A stretch of DNA of 22,079 nt from Bacteroidetes bacterium ADurb.Bin302 (GTDB taxonomy: Bacteria > Bacteroidota > Bacteroidia > Bacteroidales > Paludibacteraceae), in the NCBI GenBank assembly GCA_002069025.1, contig MWBK01000103.1, positions 1 through 22,079 of the forward strand, read 5' to 3'. Position numbers and translations under genes: made by a program. Shown one piece after another: positions 6,821 through 14,634 of this stretch (its first letter is position 1; the number at the start of each line of letters is the position of its first letter). The notes below the pieces were generated by a model, which was not told the origin of the DNA, ran no database searches, and saw only the letters and a list, made by a program, of their open reading frames with translations.

Positions 6821-9800
6821 TTACGTGCATTGACAAAAGCTTCAACCCATGGAGTTATTTCGTCATTTTTACGATCAGCAGGATAGTATGCCCATTGCCA
6901 TGGGAATATTGCGCGTTCTAAGTGTGGCATCATTGCTAAATGGCGACCATCTGCAGAACAGATTCCGGCTACGTTATAATCCGAACCGTTTGGATTTGCA
7001 GGATAACCATCGTAACGATATTTCGCTACAACCTTGTATTCGTTTTCAGCTAATGGTAAACTGAATTTACCCTCGCCATGTGCAACCCATATACCTAATC
7101 TGCTGCCTTTTAAAGTGTTAAACATCACAGAGTTGTTCTCAGGTATGTTTATGCCAATAAATTCTGACTCAAATTTATGTGAGTTGTTATGAAGCATCTT
7201 GGTAGGTTTCGAATGTTCAGGATTGATAAGATTTAATTCAATCATTAATTGACATCCGTTACAGATACCTAAGCTTAATGTATCTTTGCGTTTATAGAAA
7301 TTTTCAAGAGCACGCTTAGCTTTTTCGTTGTATCTGAATCCGCCGGCCCAACCCTTGGCTGAACCTAAGACATCAGAATTTGAAAAACCTCCACAGAATA
7401 CAATCATATTTACATCTTCAAGATTTTCGCGTCCACTTGCTAAATCGGTCATGTGTACGTCTTTTACATCGAAGCCTGCCAAATATAGAGAGAATGCCAT
7501 TTCTCTATCTCCATTTGTACCCTTTTCACGAATAATAGCTGCTTTTATTCCACTGGTAGAGTGTGTGCCTTTAATGCCGAATTGTGACATTTGACCTGAG
7601 AAACTATTTTTTATATACAAATCAAGAGGCTGATTTTTATAATTATCAAAACGTTCTTTTGCACATTTTTCTCCACTTTGTTTGCGGTCTAACAAATATG
7701 ATGTTTTGTACCATTTATCGCGTAATGCATCAATATCAAAATTGTAGTGTTCTTCTTCTTTTACAATTTCTAATGTCCGACTGTCTATAGGGTAAGCTAT
7801 TTTTGCATAGCCGATACCTGCATTTTTTAAAATCTTTTCTACTTTAAGATTATCTTTAACTTGAATACAAACGCCGGGGTTTTCAGAGAATAGTATTTTA
7901 ACGATGTCTTTCTCTGCTATATCAGAGAAATTTACGTGTAAGCCACCATTTTTATTAGCAAATGTCATTTCTAATAATGTGGTGATGATACCACCTGCAG
8001 AAATATCGTGTCCTGCTAATATCAAATTTTCATTAATTAATTTTTGAATTGCTTCAAAAGCAAGTGCAAAGTATTCTGAATTTTGAACAGTAGGAACTTT
8101 TTCACCAACCTTATTTAAAGTTTGATATAAAACAGAACCACCTAGTTTAAGTGTATCAAACGAGAAGTCAATGTAATAAACATTAGTGCGTTTATCTTGT
8201 ACCAAAACAGGACTAATAACTTTTTTGACATCAGATACTTCTGCTCCGGCCGAAATAATAACTGTTCCGGGAGCAAAAACTTTCTGATCTCCATATTTTT
8301 GCGTCATAGAAAGGCTGTCTTTTCCGGTAGGGATATTAATGCCTAAAGCGCAAGCAAAATCGCTACATGCTTCAACTGCCTTGTATAGACGAGCATCTTC
8401 TCCTTGGTTTTTACATGGCCACATCCAGTTAGCAGAAAGAGATACGCTATCCAATCCGTCTTTAAGTGGAGCCCATACTATATTGGTTAAAGCTTCTGCA
8501 ATAGAAAGTACAGAACCTGCTTTGGGGTCAGCCAAGCCGGCCATAGGTGCGTGACCAATAGATGTTGCAATCCCTGATGTTCCGGTATAGTCAAGCGCTA
8601 CTACACCCAAATCATTTAGAGGTAATTGTAATTCGCCTGCACATTGCTGACGTGCAACTTTTCCTGTAATAGAACGATCTACCTTGTTGGTTAACCAATC
8701 CTTACATGCAACAGATTCCATTTGTAGAACTTGCTCAATGTAGGTATTTATTTGTTTTGCATCTGTTTTAGGTGATGTAAATGAATCTTTGGTAGTGCTG
8801 TCTTTTATAACTGTGCGAGGAGGATTTCCTATCATATATTCCAAACGTAGATCGATAGGTTTATTTCCGTTTTTCTTTTCAAATACGAAATTCATATCTC
8901 CTGTTGTTTCACCAACAACGTACATAGGAGCGCGCTCACGTTTGGCAATTTTATCTACTAAATCAATATCTTGTTCTTTGATTAACATACCCATACGCTC
9001 TTGACTCTCGTTGCCAATGATTTCCTTGTCAGATAGAGTAGGGTCTCCAACCGGTAAACTATCCATGTCGATTTTTCCTCCGGTAGATTCAACTAATTCA
9101 GACAAGCAATTTAAGTGTCCACCTGCACCATGGTCATGTATTGAGACGATTGGATTATGTTCGCTTTCGGCTAATGTACGTATAACGTTTGATACACGTT
9201 TTTGCATTTCAGGGTTTGCACGTTGAACTGCATTTAATTCAATTGCATTAGCGTATTGACCTGTATCTACTGATGATACAGCACCACCACCCATACCGAT
9301 TCTATAGTTATCGCCACCCATAACCACAACTTTTTCGCCAACTTCCGGTTTGCCTTTCAATGCATCTCGCATAGAGCTAAAACCTACACCGCCGGCAAGC
9401 ATGATTACTTTATCAAAACCATATATTTTATCGTTCTCTTCGTGTTCGAATGTCAATACAGAACCACAGATCAGTGGTTGGCCAAACTTATTACCGAAGT
9501 CTGATGCTCCGTTTGATGCCTTAATCAAGATTTGTTCGGGGGTTTGATATAACCAATTACGAGATTTGATACTTTCTTCCCAACTGCGAACTTCACTTCG
9601 AGGGTAGGATGTCATGTATACTGCTGTTCCTGCAATTGGTAAGCTGGCTTTACCTCCGCCAAGTCTATCTCTGATTTCTCCACCTGTACCGGTTGCTGCA
9701 CCATTAAAAGGTTCAACAGTTGTCGGGAAATTATGTGTTTCTGCTTTAAGTGAGATTACTGAATCGAATTCGGTTATTTGGAAGAAATCAGGTTTATCTC

Positions 9801-10476
9801 CACTCTTAGGTGCAAATTGTTGAATACGAGGACCTGCATTAAATGCTACATTGTCTTTATATGCAGAAACCAATTTGTTAGGATTGTATTCTGATGTTTT
9901 TTTGATGAGTTTGAAAAGAGATAATTCTTTTTCTTTTCCATCAATTATGTATTGGCCATTGAATATTTTGTGACGGCAGTGCTCTGAATTAACTTGTGAA
10001 AATCCGAATACTTCGCTATCGCTTAATTTGCGTCCTAATTTTGCAGCGATACCTTCAAGATATGTAATTTCATCATCATTAAGGGCTAAGCCTTCTTGTT
10101 TGTTGTATGAACGAATGTCATCAATATAAATAATAGGATCTGCTTGTTTGTCAACCGTAAATATGTTTTGATCAATTTTATCATATTTACGTTGCAACAT
10201 AGGATCGAATTCTGTTGTATCAGTTTCTTTATAAAATTCTTCAATACGTAAGATGCCTTCGATACCCATGTTTTGTGTTATTTCAACAGCATTAGTACTC
10301 CATGGGGTTATCATTTCGCGACGCGGGCCAACGAAGTGTCCAAGCAATTCCGTATCAGTCAAAGCTTCTGCTTCATCGAAAAGCCACACTAATTTGTTCG
10401 TGTTCTCAATACTTAATGGTGCTAATGTTTGCACTGCATACCAACTATTGCTTTTTGTTTTAAAGAAAAATACCAT
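6799..10476 (-). CDS. purL: Phosphoribosylformylglycinamidine synthase (FGAM synthase), large single-chain form
   Basis: 1225 residues, a normal length for the fused proteobacterial/Bacteroidota-type PurL. It converts FGAR, ATP and glutamine to FGAM, step four of de novo purine synthesis, in the cytoplasm. Visible signatures: V-G-P-R-R-E-M-I-T-P-W-S-T-N-A in the N-terminal domain; S-E-H-C-R-H-K in the linker; H-N-F-P-T-T-V-E-P-F-N-G-A-A-T-G-T-G-G-E-I-R-D in the first AIRS-type domain; D-H-G-A-G-G-H. The C-terminal class I glutamine amidotransferase domain has G-I-C-N-G-C-Q (nucleophile C1072) and M-P-H-L-E-R (H1185, E1187). No key residue appears to be missing. The start M-V-F-F-F-K-T agrees with what I recall of Bacteroides homologues. 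It begins its transcription unit and is followed by the overlapping chrA pair. Confidence 0.97.
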   Translation of the reverse strand: MVFFFKTKSNSWYAVQTLAPLSIENTNKLVWLFDEAEALTDTELLGHFVGPRREMITPWSTNAVEITQNMGIEGILRIEEFYKETDTTEFDPMLQRKYDKIDQNIFTVDKQADPIIYIDDIRSYNKQEGLALNDDEITYLEGIAAKLGRKLSDSEVFGFSQVNSEHCRHKIFNGQYIIDGKEKELSLFKLIKKTSEYNPNKLVSAYKDNVAFNAGPRIQQFAPKSGDKPDFFQITEFDSVISLKAETHNFPTTVEPFNGAATGTGGEIRDRLGGGKASLPIAGTAVYMTSYPRSEVRSWEESIKSRNWLYQTPEQILIKASNGASDFGNKFGQPLICGSVLTFEHEENDKIYGFDKVIMLAGGVGFSSMRDALKGKPEVGEKVVVMGGDNYRIGMGGGAVSSVDTGQYANAIELNAVQRANPEMQKRVSNVIRTLAESEHNPIVSIHDHGAGGHLNCLSELVESTGGKIDMDSLPVGDPTLSDKEIIGNESQERMGMLIKEQDIDLVDKIAKRERAPMYVVGETTGDMNFVFEKKNGNKPIDLRLEYMIGNPPRTVIKDSTTKDSFTSPKTDAKQINTYIEQVLQMESVACKDWLTNKVDRSITGKVARQQCAGELQLPLNDLGVVALDYTGTSGIATSIGHAPMAGLADPKAGSVLSIAEALTNIVWAPLKDGLDSVSLSANWMWPCKNQGEDARLYKAVEACSDFACALGINIPTGKDSLSMTQKYGDQKVFAPGTVIISAGAEVSDVKKVISPVLVQDKRTNVYYIDFSFDTLKLGGSVLYQTLNKVGEKVPTVQNSEYFALAFEAIQKLINENLILAGHDISAGGIITTLLEMTFANKNGGLHVNFSDIAEKDIVKILFSENPGVCIQVKDNLKVEKILKNAGIGYAKIAYPIDSRTLEIVKEEEHYNFDIDALRDKWYKTSYLLDRKQSGEKCAKERFDNYKNQPLDLYIKNSFSGQMSQFGIKGTHSTSGIKAAIIREKGTNGDREMAFSLYLAGFDVKDVHMTDLASGRENLEDVNMIVFCGGFSNSDVLGSAKGWAGGFRYNEKAKRALENFYKRKDTLSLGICNGCQLMIELNLINPEHSKPTKMLHNNSHKFESEFIGINIPENNSVMFNTLKGSRLGIWVAHGEGKFSLPLAENEYKVVAKYRYDGYPANPNGSDYNVAGICSADGRHLAMMPHLERAIFPWQWAYYPADRKNDEITPWVEAFVNARKWVEKHQ

Positions 10477-10501
10477 TTTTATTGTAAATATGTTTTAAGG
10501 T

Positions 10502-10510
10502 GCAAATTTA
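10502..10510 (-). promoter_or_regulatory. Probable purL -7 box
   Basis: TAAATTTGC on the minus strand (10510 to 10502) matches TAnnTTTG and would start transcription about 20 bases before the purL ATG at 10476. A good TTG at -33 is not visible. No purine-riboswitch-like structure is seen in the short leader. Confidence 0.5.
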
Positions 10511-10608
10511 CTCAATTTTTAATACATTTCTGCTTGATATATATTAAAGTTATCAACTGATATTAAAATACCATTGATAATAAGTTTTAAATTTAATCGA
10601 TTACTTTA

Positions 10609-13326
10609 TTACTCTATTTTAGCAAGTAATAATTTGTTCTCATTGCAATAAGCTATGCAGGTTTGCTCGTGTGGTTTATATTGACAAATGGAAAATAGAT
10701 CATTGTCTGATGCAATTGCAATCTTTTGATTTGGAATATCAGAGTTGTATACAAATATTTTTTCTTGATCTGAATCGTAAATTCCTATATAATTATTGTA
10801 TGTTTCACACTTTGGCGATTTGCCTGAATTTACAGTGTTATCTTCTATAATGCTCTCTAATTCAGTATCATACAAAGTAAAACCCTGAGTGTCATAAAAT
10901 GCGTAGTATGTTTTTTGTTTAGATTTACATACTACAAATGCGTGGTTCTTATCTCTTTTTGTTGTTTTAATAGATAACACATTTCCGTCTTGATGTAAAT
11001 ATACAATTGTACCATCGGGACTACTCATTACAAATCTTTTTTGAGATGAAAAATCATCTATGTATATAAGATTGTTTGCTGATGGTATGATGTTTTTCTT
11101 AGGTATAAGTCGATTACGTCCTCTTCTATCCAGAAAATAGCATTGCTTTGCATCTGATGCGACCAAATAATCCTTACCATTTACACGATAAAATTTGATA
11201 GCTTGTTTGATTTTACCTGACGATTCTTTAAATTTCCAATCCTGAGGGGTTGTTCCATCAGCTTTTATAAGATTAATTTGTTTATTCTCAGTAGGAATAA
11301 AAAATCGATAATCGCGTTTATTATCATAATCAAAAACAGATAATCCTGCTGTTGCTCTTGATGGTAAATTTTTTGGATACGATTTCAAATTTTTGCCGGT
11401 TCTGTCTATTATATATAGTTTATTGAGTGTGGTAAATGCCATTTGTAGTTTTTTGTTTTTAAGCATATCTACTTGTGTGATATCACCAATAATAGCTTCA
11501 GGCAATTGTATCTTCCAAAGAATTTTTCCTTCGGAATTTATTAAATAGAACTGATTTTTTTCGTCTTGTATGGCTATTTCAGTTTCGCCTGTATAATGAT
11601 TAATAACGAATTGAGGTTTAATTCGCGCAGGTTTATCCAATTCTATAGAAATTAGTTTTGAGAATTTACTTGTATTCTCATCCACCGGCTGTGTTGCTGC
11701 AACAGAAATATTTGAATTTTCGTTTTGTGCAATGTTTTCGTTACTTTGTGACTCTTGTTTATTTTCTTCTTGAATCTCAACTTCCGATTTTTTATCGTAC
11801 TGAACAAATATGTGCTGATAGTCATTTCCGTTACTCTCTGCTTCTGATTGAAAACCAAGACTTTCAAAGTTACTCCATAAGCTGCGTGTAGATTTTATTT
11901 TGTCTGCGATTTCAGGAACGAAAAATTTTTCAGAATTTCGGATTATATATGGGATATCAACATAAATAGTTCTATTTGAGGTGGATAATAGAGTCTTATT
12001 GGCTCGTTTATATTCGGGCGAACATTGAAGTGTTTGAGTGTTTTTGTTGCGTGATGCGATGTAGCTTGTTAAATCTTCGGTAGGGGCTATAATTAAATTA
12101 TCTCCAACTACAGATATGTATTCATTATCGAGATTAAAATATTCACCAAAAATATTACCGGCAAATCCATTAATTGGAAAATGAAAAATAGTTAATGTTC
12201 CTTTTTTGTTTGATGAGGCGCCTTCGGTTTCTTCAACCATTCGAGTCAGTCGATCTTGTGCACCTGCTTGGTTGTATAGTTTTGCAATAATATAAGTGTT
12301 TGTTGGATTGCAAGCTAATGCAATTTCTCCTCCAAAATACTCTTGAAAAAATAATAGCGGACTTTCGCCGGAAGTAGTTTCCCATTTTGCAGATTCTTCT
12401 GCAAAATGCGCTGTTTTTGATAGGGCTTCTCTATACTCGGCAAGCTTGTTTTGGAATAGTCCGAAGTCACTTATGGCGTAATGTCTGAAGAAATATGTAT
12501 TGTATGGCATCACAGAAGACAAAGTATTGCTATTTGTTGTTTGCCCTTGGAATATGTGTATGATATCGTTTTTGCCATTCCCATCAGCAAAGCCGTTAAT
12601 AATGATTTTATCTTCGGATAGATCCAAATCAAAGCAACACCAGCTATCATAGTCTTTGGTGATGCTAAGAATTTGCGTGATGTCAGATTGAAAGAAACGA
12701 TTAATCAGTTTTTTACTCTGCTTCATGTCTAAAAACCAATTTGCTGTGGCTTTTGTCCCTGAACTAGCGCTTATTTGAGTAAAAGCGGAATCTGCTTTAA
12801 TTATCGCGATTTTTGATTTAATTTGTTGCTTTGAGGCGTCTAATAACTCTCTATTTGATGAGGCTATAAAGATTTCGTTTTCGTAACAAAAATAGAATGT
12901 TTTTTTTACGTAAGTGTGCATGAAATTTTGTACGGTAGTCCACTCACTTGCAGATATCTGAGTACTTATAAGATGTTTGAAATTTGCAGAACTATCAACA
13001 TAAGTGCTTATCATCAGTTTCCTGTTTTCCATGAATGAATTAATTTCAGGAGAACTTTCTTTAAGTGAGTCTAAGGTGCTAAGTATGTAGTGAATATCAC
13101 CAATATCGTTTATTTTAGCTAAATCTCTCCAATAGTTATTATTGTATAACAGGGCGTCTGAAAAGTTTTGTAAGTTGTTGATTTTTAATATGCTGAATGC
13201 GTTTTCGGGCAAAGAAATGAAGATGTCTGTATTTTGTGATACAGTAGCGGATTTCATGCGATAGTATCCCCATATTGAAAAACCTAGTGCAACAAGTGCT
13301 GCTATTATGATAATGAATTTTTTCAT
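10609..13326 (-). CDS. Membrane-anchored envelope protein with C-terminal beta-propeller-like half, function unknown
   Basis: 905 residues. A hydrophobic segment at residues 4-20 with no lipobox cysteine acts as an uncleaved anchor or signal peptide. Residues ~30-500 form a large mixed domain beginning T-D-I-F-I-S-L-P-E-N-A-F-S-I-L-K-I-N-N-L. This loosely resembles DUF3352-type envelope proteins, whose N-terminus also starts with a 'P-x-x-A...l-x-v-x-n-l' strand; the match is tentative. A Glu/Gln/Asn/Ser-rich low-complexity linker follows (~515-555). Residues ~560-905 contain repeated strand patterns typical of a WD40/PQQ-like beta-propeller (N-S-E-G-K-I-L-W-K-I, I-I-D-R-T-G-K-N-L, F-L-D-R-R-G-R-N-R, L-H-Q-D-G-N-V-L). 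The gene starts 12 bases after the stop of the upstream outer-membrane protein gene and has no promoter of its own, so the two are co-transcribed. I do not recognise a named homologue. A structural or assembly role in the envelope is an inference. Confidence 0.8.
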   Translation of the reverse strand: MKKFIIIIAALVALGFSIWGYYRMKSATVSQNTDIFISLPENAFSILKINNLQNFSDALLYNNNYWRDLAKINDIGDIHYILSTLDSLKESSPEINSFMENRKLMISTYVDSSANFKHLISTQISASEWTTVQNFMHTYVKKTFYFCYENEIFIASSNRELLDASKQQIKSKIAIIKADSAFTQISASSGTKATANWFLDMKQSKKLINRFFQSDITQILSITKDYDSWCCFDLDLSEDKIIINGFADGNGKNDIIHIFQGQTTNSNTLSSVMPYNTYFFRHYAISDFGLFQNKLAEYREALSKTAHFAEESAKWETTSGESPLLFFQEYFGGEIALACNPTNTYIIAKLYNQAGAQDRLTRMVEETEGASSNKKGTLTIFHFPINGFAGNIFGEYFNLDNEYISVVGDNLIIAPTEDLTSYIASRNKNTQTLQCSPEYKRANKTLLSTSNRTIYVDIPYIIRNSEKFFVPEIADKIKSTRSLWSNFESLGFQSEAESNGNDYQHIFVQYDKKSEVEIQEENKQESQSNENIAQNENSNISVAATQPVDENTSKFSKLISIELDKPARIKPQFVINHYTGETEIAIQDEKNQFYLINSEGKILWKIQLPEAIIGDITQVDMLKNKKLQMAFTTLNKLYIIDRTGKNLKSYPKNLPSRATAGLSVFDYDNKRDYRFFIPTENKQINLIKADGTTPQDWKFKESSGKIKQAIKFYRVNGKDYLVASDAKQCYFLDRRGRNRLIPKKNIIPSANNLIYIDDFSSQKRFVMSSPDGTIVYLHQDGNVLSIKTTKRDKNHAFVVCKSKQKTYYAFYDTQGFTLYDTELESIIEDNTVNSGKSPKCETYNNYIGIYDSDQEKIFVYNSDIPNQKIAIASDNDLFSICQYKPHEQTCIAYCNENKLLLAKIE

Positions 13327-13338
13327 TCTATGAAATTA

Positions 13339-14586
13339 TTAAAATCCTACACCTATTCCAAATTCAACGAATTCAACTTTTTGAAGATGTGTTTTAATAC
13401 TGATATTTGCAAGTAAATGTTTTGTAATGTAATATTTTGCAGAAATTCGGAAATAATTCCATCCGTCTTCTTTCTGTATGTTGTAGCCGTAAATAAGTCC
13501 TTTATTTACTTTGCCTTCTTTTGCATCATCGTATGGTTCGTAATTTTTTATTGGATCGTATAGATATATGCCTGCCTGAAATCCTATTAGGAATTTACCT
13601 ATAATCAAATCGTTAGCTATATTAATTCCACATCTTAATTTATTTTCTATCTTATTTTCTGTGATGAATGTCCTGCCAAAGGAAGTATATGTATTATCAT
13701 CTACATAAGTACTGGTATTTGGGTCAAATTTGGCGGTAGGAACGTATGCTCCATCATAAAATAAATCGACTCCTATACCTATGCGATGTTGATTACATGT
13801 GCGATAGTATCCTCCTATATTTATGCTTGCGCATCCGAAGTATTGAGTATCCTTATAGTATAGTTTTTTTGCTCCGCCTGATACTATAAATTCCCCATAC
13901 CAACGTTTAGTCGGTTTTGTTACAACAGTTTGTTGTGGTGCTTCCTTATAAACAGGCATATATTTTAGTCCTATATGACCGTCAAATAAATTTAATCCGC
14001 CATTGGGTTGCGCAAGGCTGCCATTTGAAAAATGATTATACAATATTTCAGCACTTAAACTTATGTTTTTATGTACTTTTATGTCTAAAGACAAACCGGC
14101 ATTAATGTTTATATTTACCGGACTTCCTATTGCGAAATTATAATCTCCTGCTTTATCTTTTATAGCACGAGGGTCGGCAATTGCTGCAGCTAAATCAGTC
14201 GGTTTGGTACAAAAACCGAGTCCTCCACCTATTTTTGTATTGAAAGATACAATATTGGTTTTTACCATTGGTATATTTATATAGGTGTAGGTTGCAATCA
14301 TTTGTCCTGCGATTTGCGGATTACTCAAATCAAGTACTTGTAATGCAACTCCTATGTCGGGCTTATTATAGTGTAAGTGCCATGGCTTTGAACCATCCAG
14401 ACTCCATTCAAATGCAATTTCGCCACCAAGCGCCGGACCTTTTATCAATGGTGAAATTATATTCTTATCGTGTTGGTATATGTATCCGCCTATGAATTGT
14501 GCTTTGACTTTGTATGGTGCAAAATCATTCGCATAGATCAATCCAAACGTAAATAAACATATTGATAAAAAAAGTATTTTCCTCAT
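13339..14586 (-). CDS. PagL/acyloxyacyl-hydrolase-like outer membrane beta-barrel protein
   Basis: 415 residues with a Sec signal peptide (residues 1-19, ending I-Y-A). Strands alternate polar and hydrophobic residues and the protein ends with an aromatic residue (G-I-G-V-G-F), as outer-membrane barrels do. Residues ~60-215 resemble Bacteroidota proteins annotated as acyloxyacyl hydrolase / lipid A 3-O-deacylase: K-P-W-H-L-H-Y-N-K-P-D-I-G-V, L-D-L-S-N-P, G-G-G-L-G-F, A-I-G-S-P-V-N-I-N, then N-H-F-S-N-G-S-L-A-Q-P-N-G-G-L-N. In PagL the catalytic His and Ser occupy H-x-S, here H185 and S187; the position of the catalytic Glu (14 residues after the His) is N199 here. Bacteroidota relatives may commonly have Asn there, so activity is uncertain. 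Residues ~230-415 form a second set of beta strands beyond the usual short PagL. It leads a two-gene operon with the 905-residue protein. Confidence 0.75.
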   Translation of the reverse strand: MRKILFLSICLFTFGLIYANDFAPYKVKAQFIGGYIYQHDKNIISPLIKGPALGGEIAFEWSLDGSKPWHLHYNKPDIGVALQVLDLSNPQIAGQMIATYTYINIPMVKTNIVSFNTKIGGGLGFCTKPTDLAAAIADPRAIKDKAGDYNFAIGSPVNININAGLSLDIKVHKNISLSAEILYNHFSNGSLAQPNGGLNLFDGHIGLKYMPVYKEAPQQTVVTKPTKRWYGEFIVSGGAKKLYYKDTQYFGCASINIGGYYRTCNQHRIGIGVDLFYDGAYVPTAKFDPNTSTYVDDNTYTSFGRTFITENKIENKLRCGINIANDLIIGKFLIGFQAGIYLYDPIKNYEPYDDAKEGKVNKGLIYGYNIQKEDGWNYFRISAKYYITKHLLANISIKTHLQKVEFVEFGIGVGF

Positions 14587-14596
14587 TTAAATAAAC

Positions 14597-14605
14597 TATC
14601 TTTGC
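14597..14605 (+). promoter_or_regulatory. gldFG -7 promoter box
   Basis: TATCTTTGC matches TAnnTTTG and ends 29 bases before the ATG at 14635. Transcription would start near 14609-14612. This excludes the TTG at 14602 as the translation start. Confidence 0.6.
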
Positions 14606-14610
14606 AATTT

Positions 14611-14619
14611 GCAAATTTA
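14611..14619 (-). promoter_or_regulatory. -7 promoter box of the outer-membrane-protein operon
   Basis: On the minus strand TAAATTTGC (14619 to 14611) matches TAnnTTTG and lies about 25 bases before the ATG at 14586. It lies only 5 bases from the oppositely directed gldFG box, so the two promoters overlap face to face. No clear TTG at -33. Confidence 0.45.
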
Positions 14620-14634
14620 GCAAAAATCTTTATT

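Noticed and set aside
10550..10580. Inverted repeat TTATCAA / TTGATAA between the 905-residue gene and purL.
   Set aside because: Seven A/T-rich base pairs around a 17-base loop with no T run; too weak to call a terminator or operator.
11652..11891. Short open frames on both strands over the linker of the 905-residue protein.
   Set aside because: They coincide with low-complexity, Glu/Gln/Asn-rich coding sequence in the main frame and have no start signals of their own.
14602..14634. TTG start giving an 804-residue GldFG.
   Set aside because: The codon lies within the TATCTTTGC promoter box; the ATG at 14635 begins the hydrophobic permease as expected.
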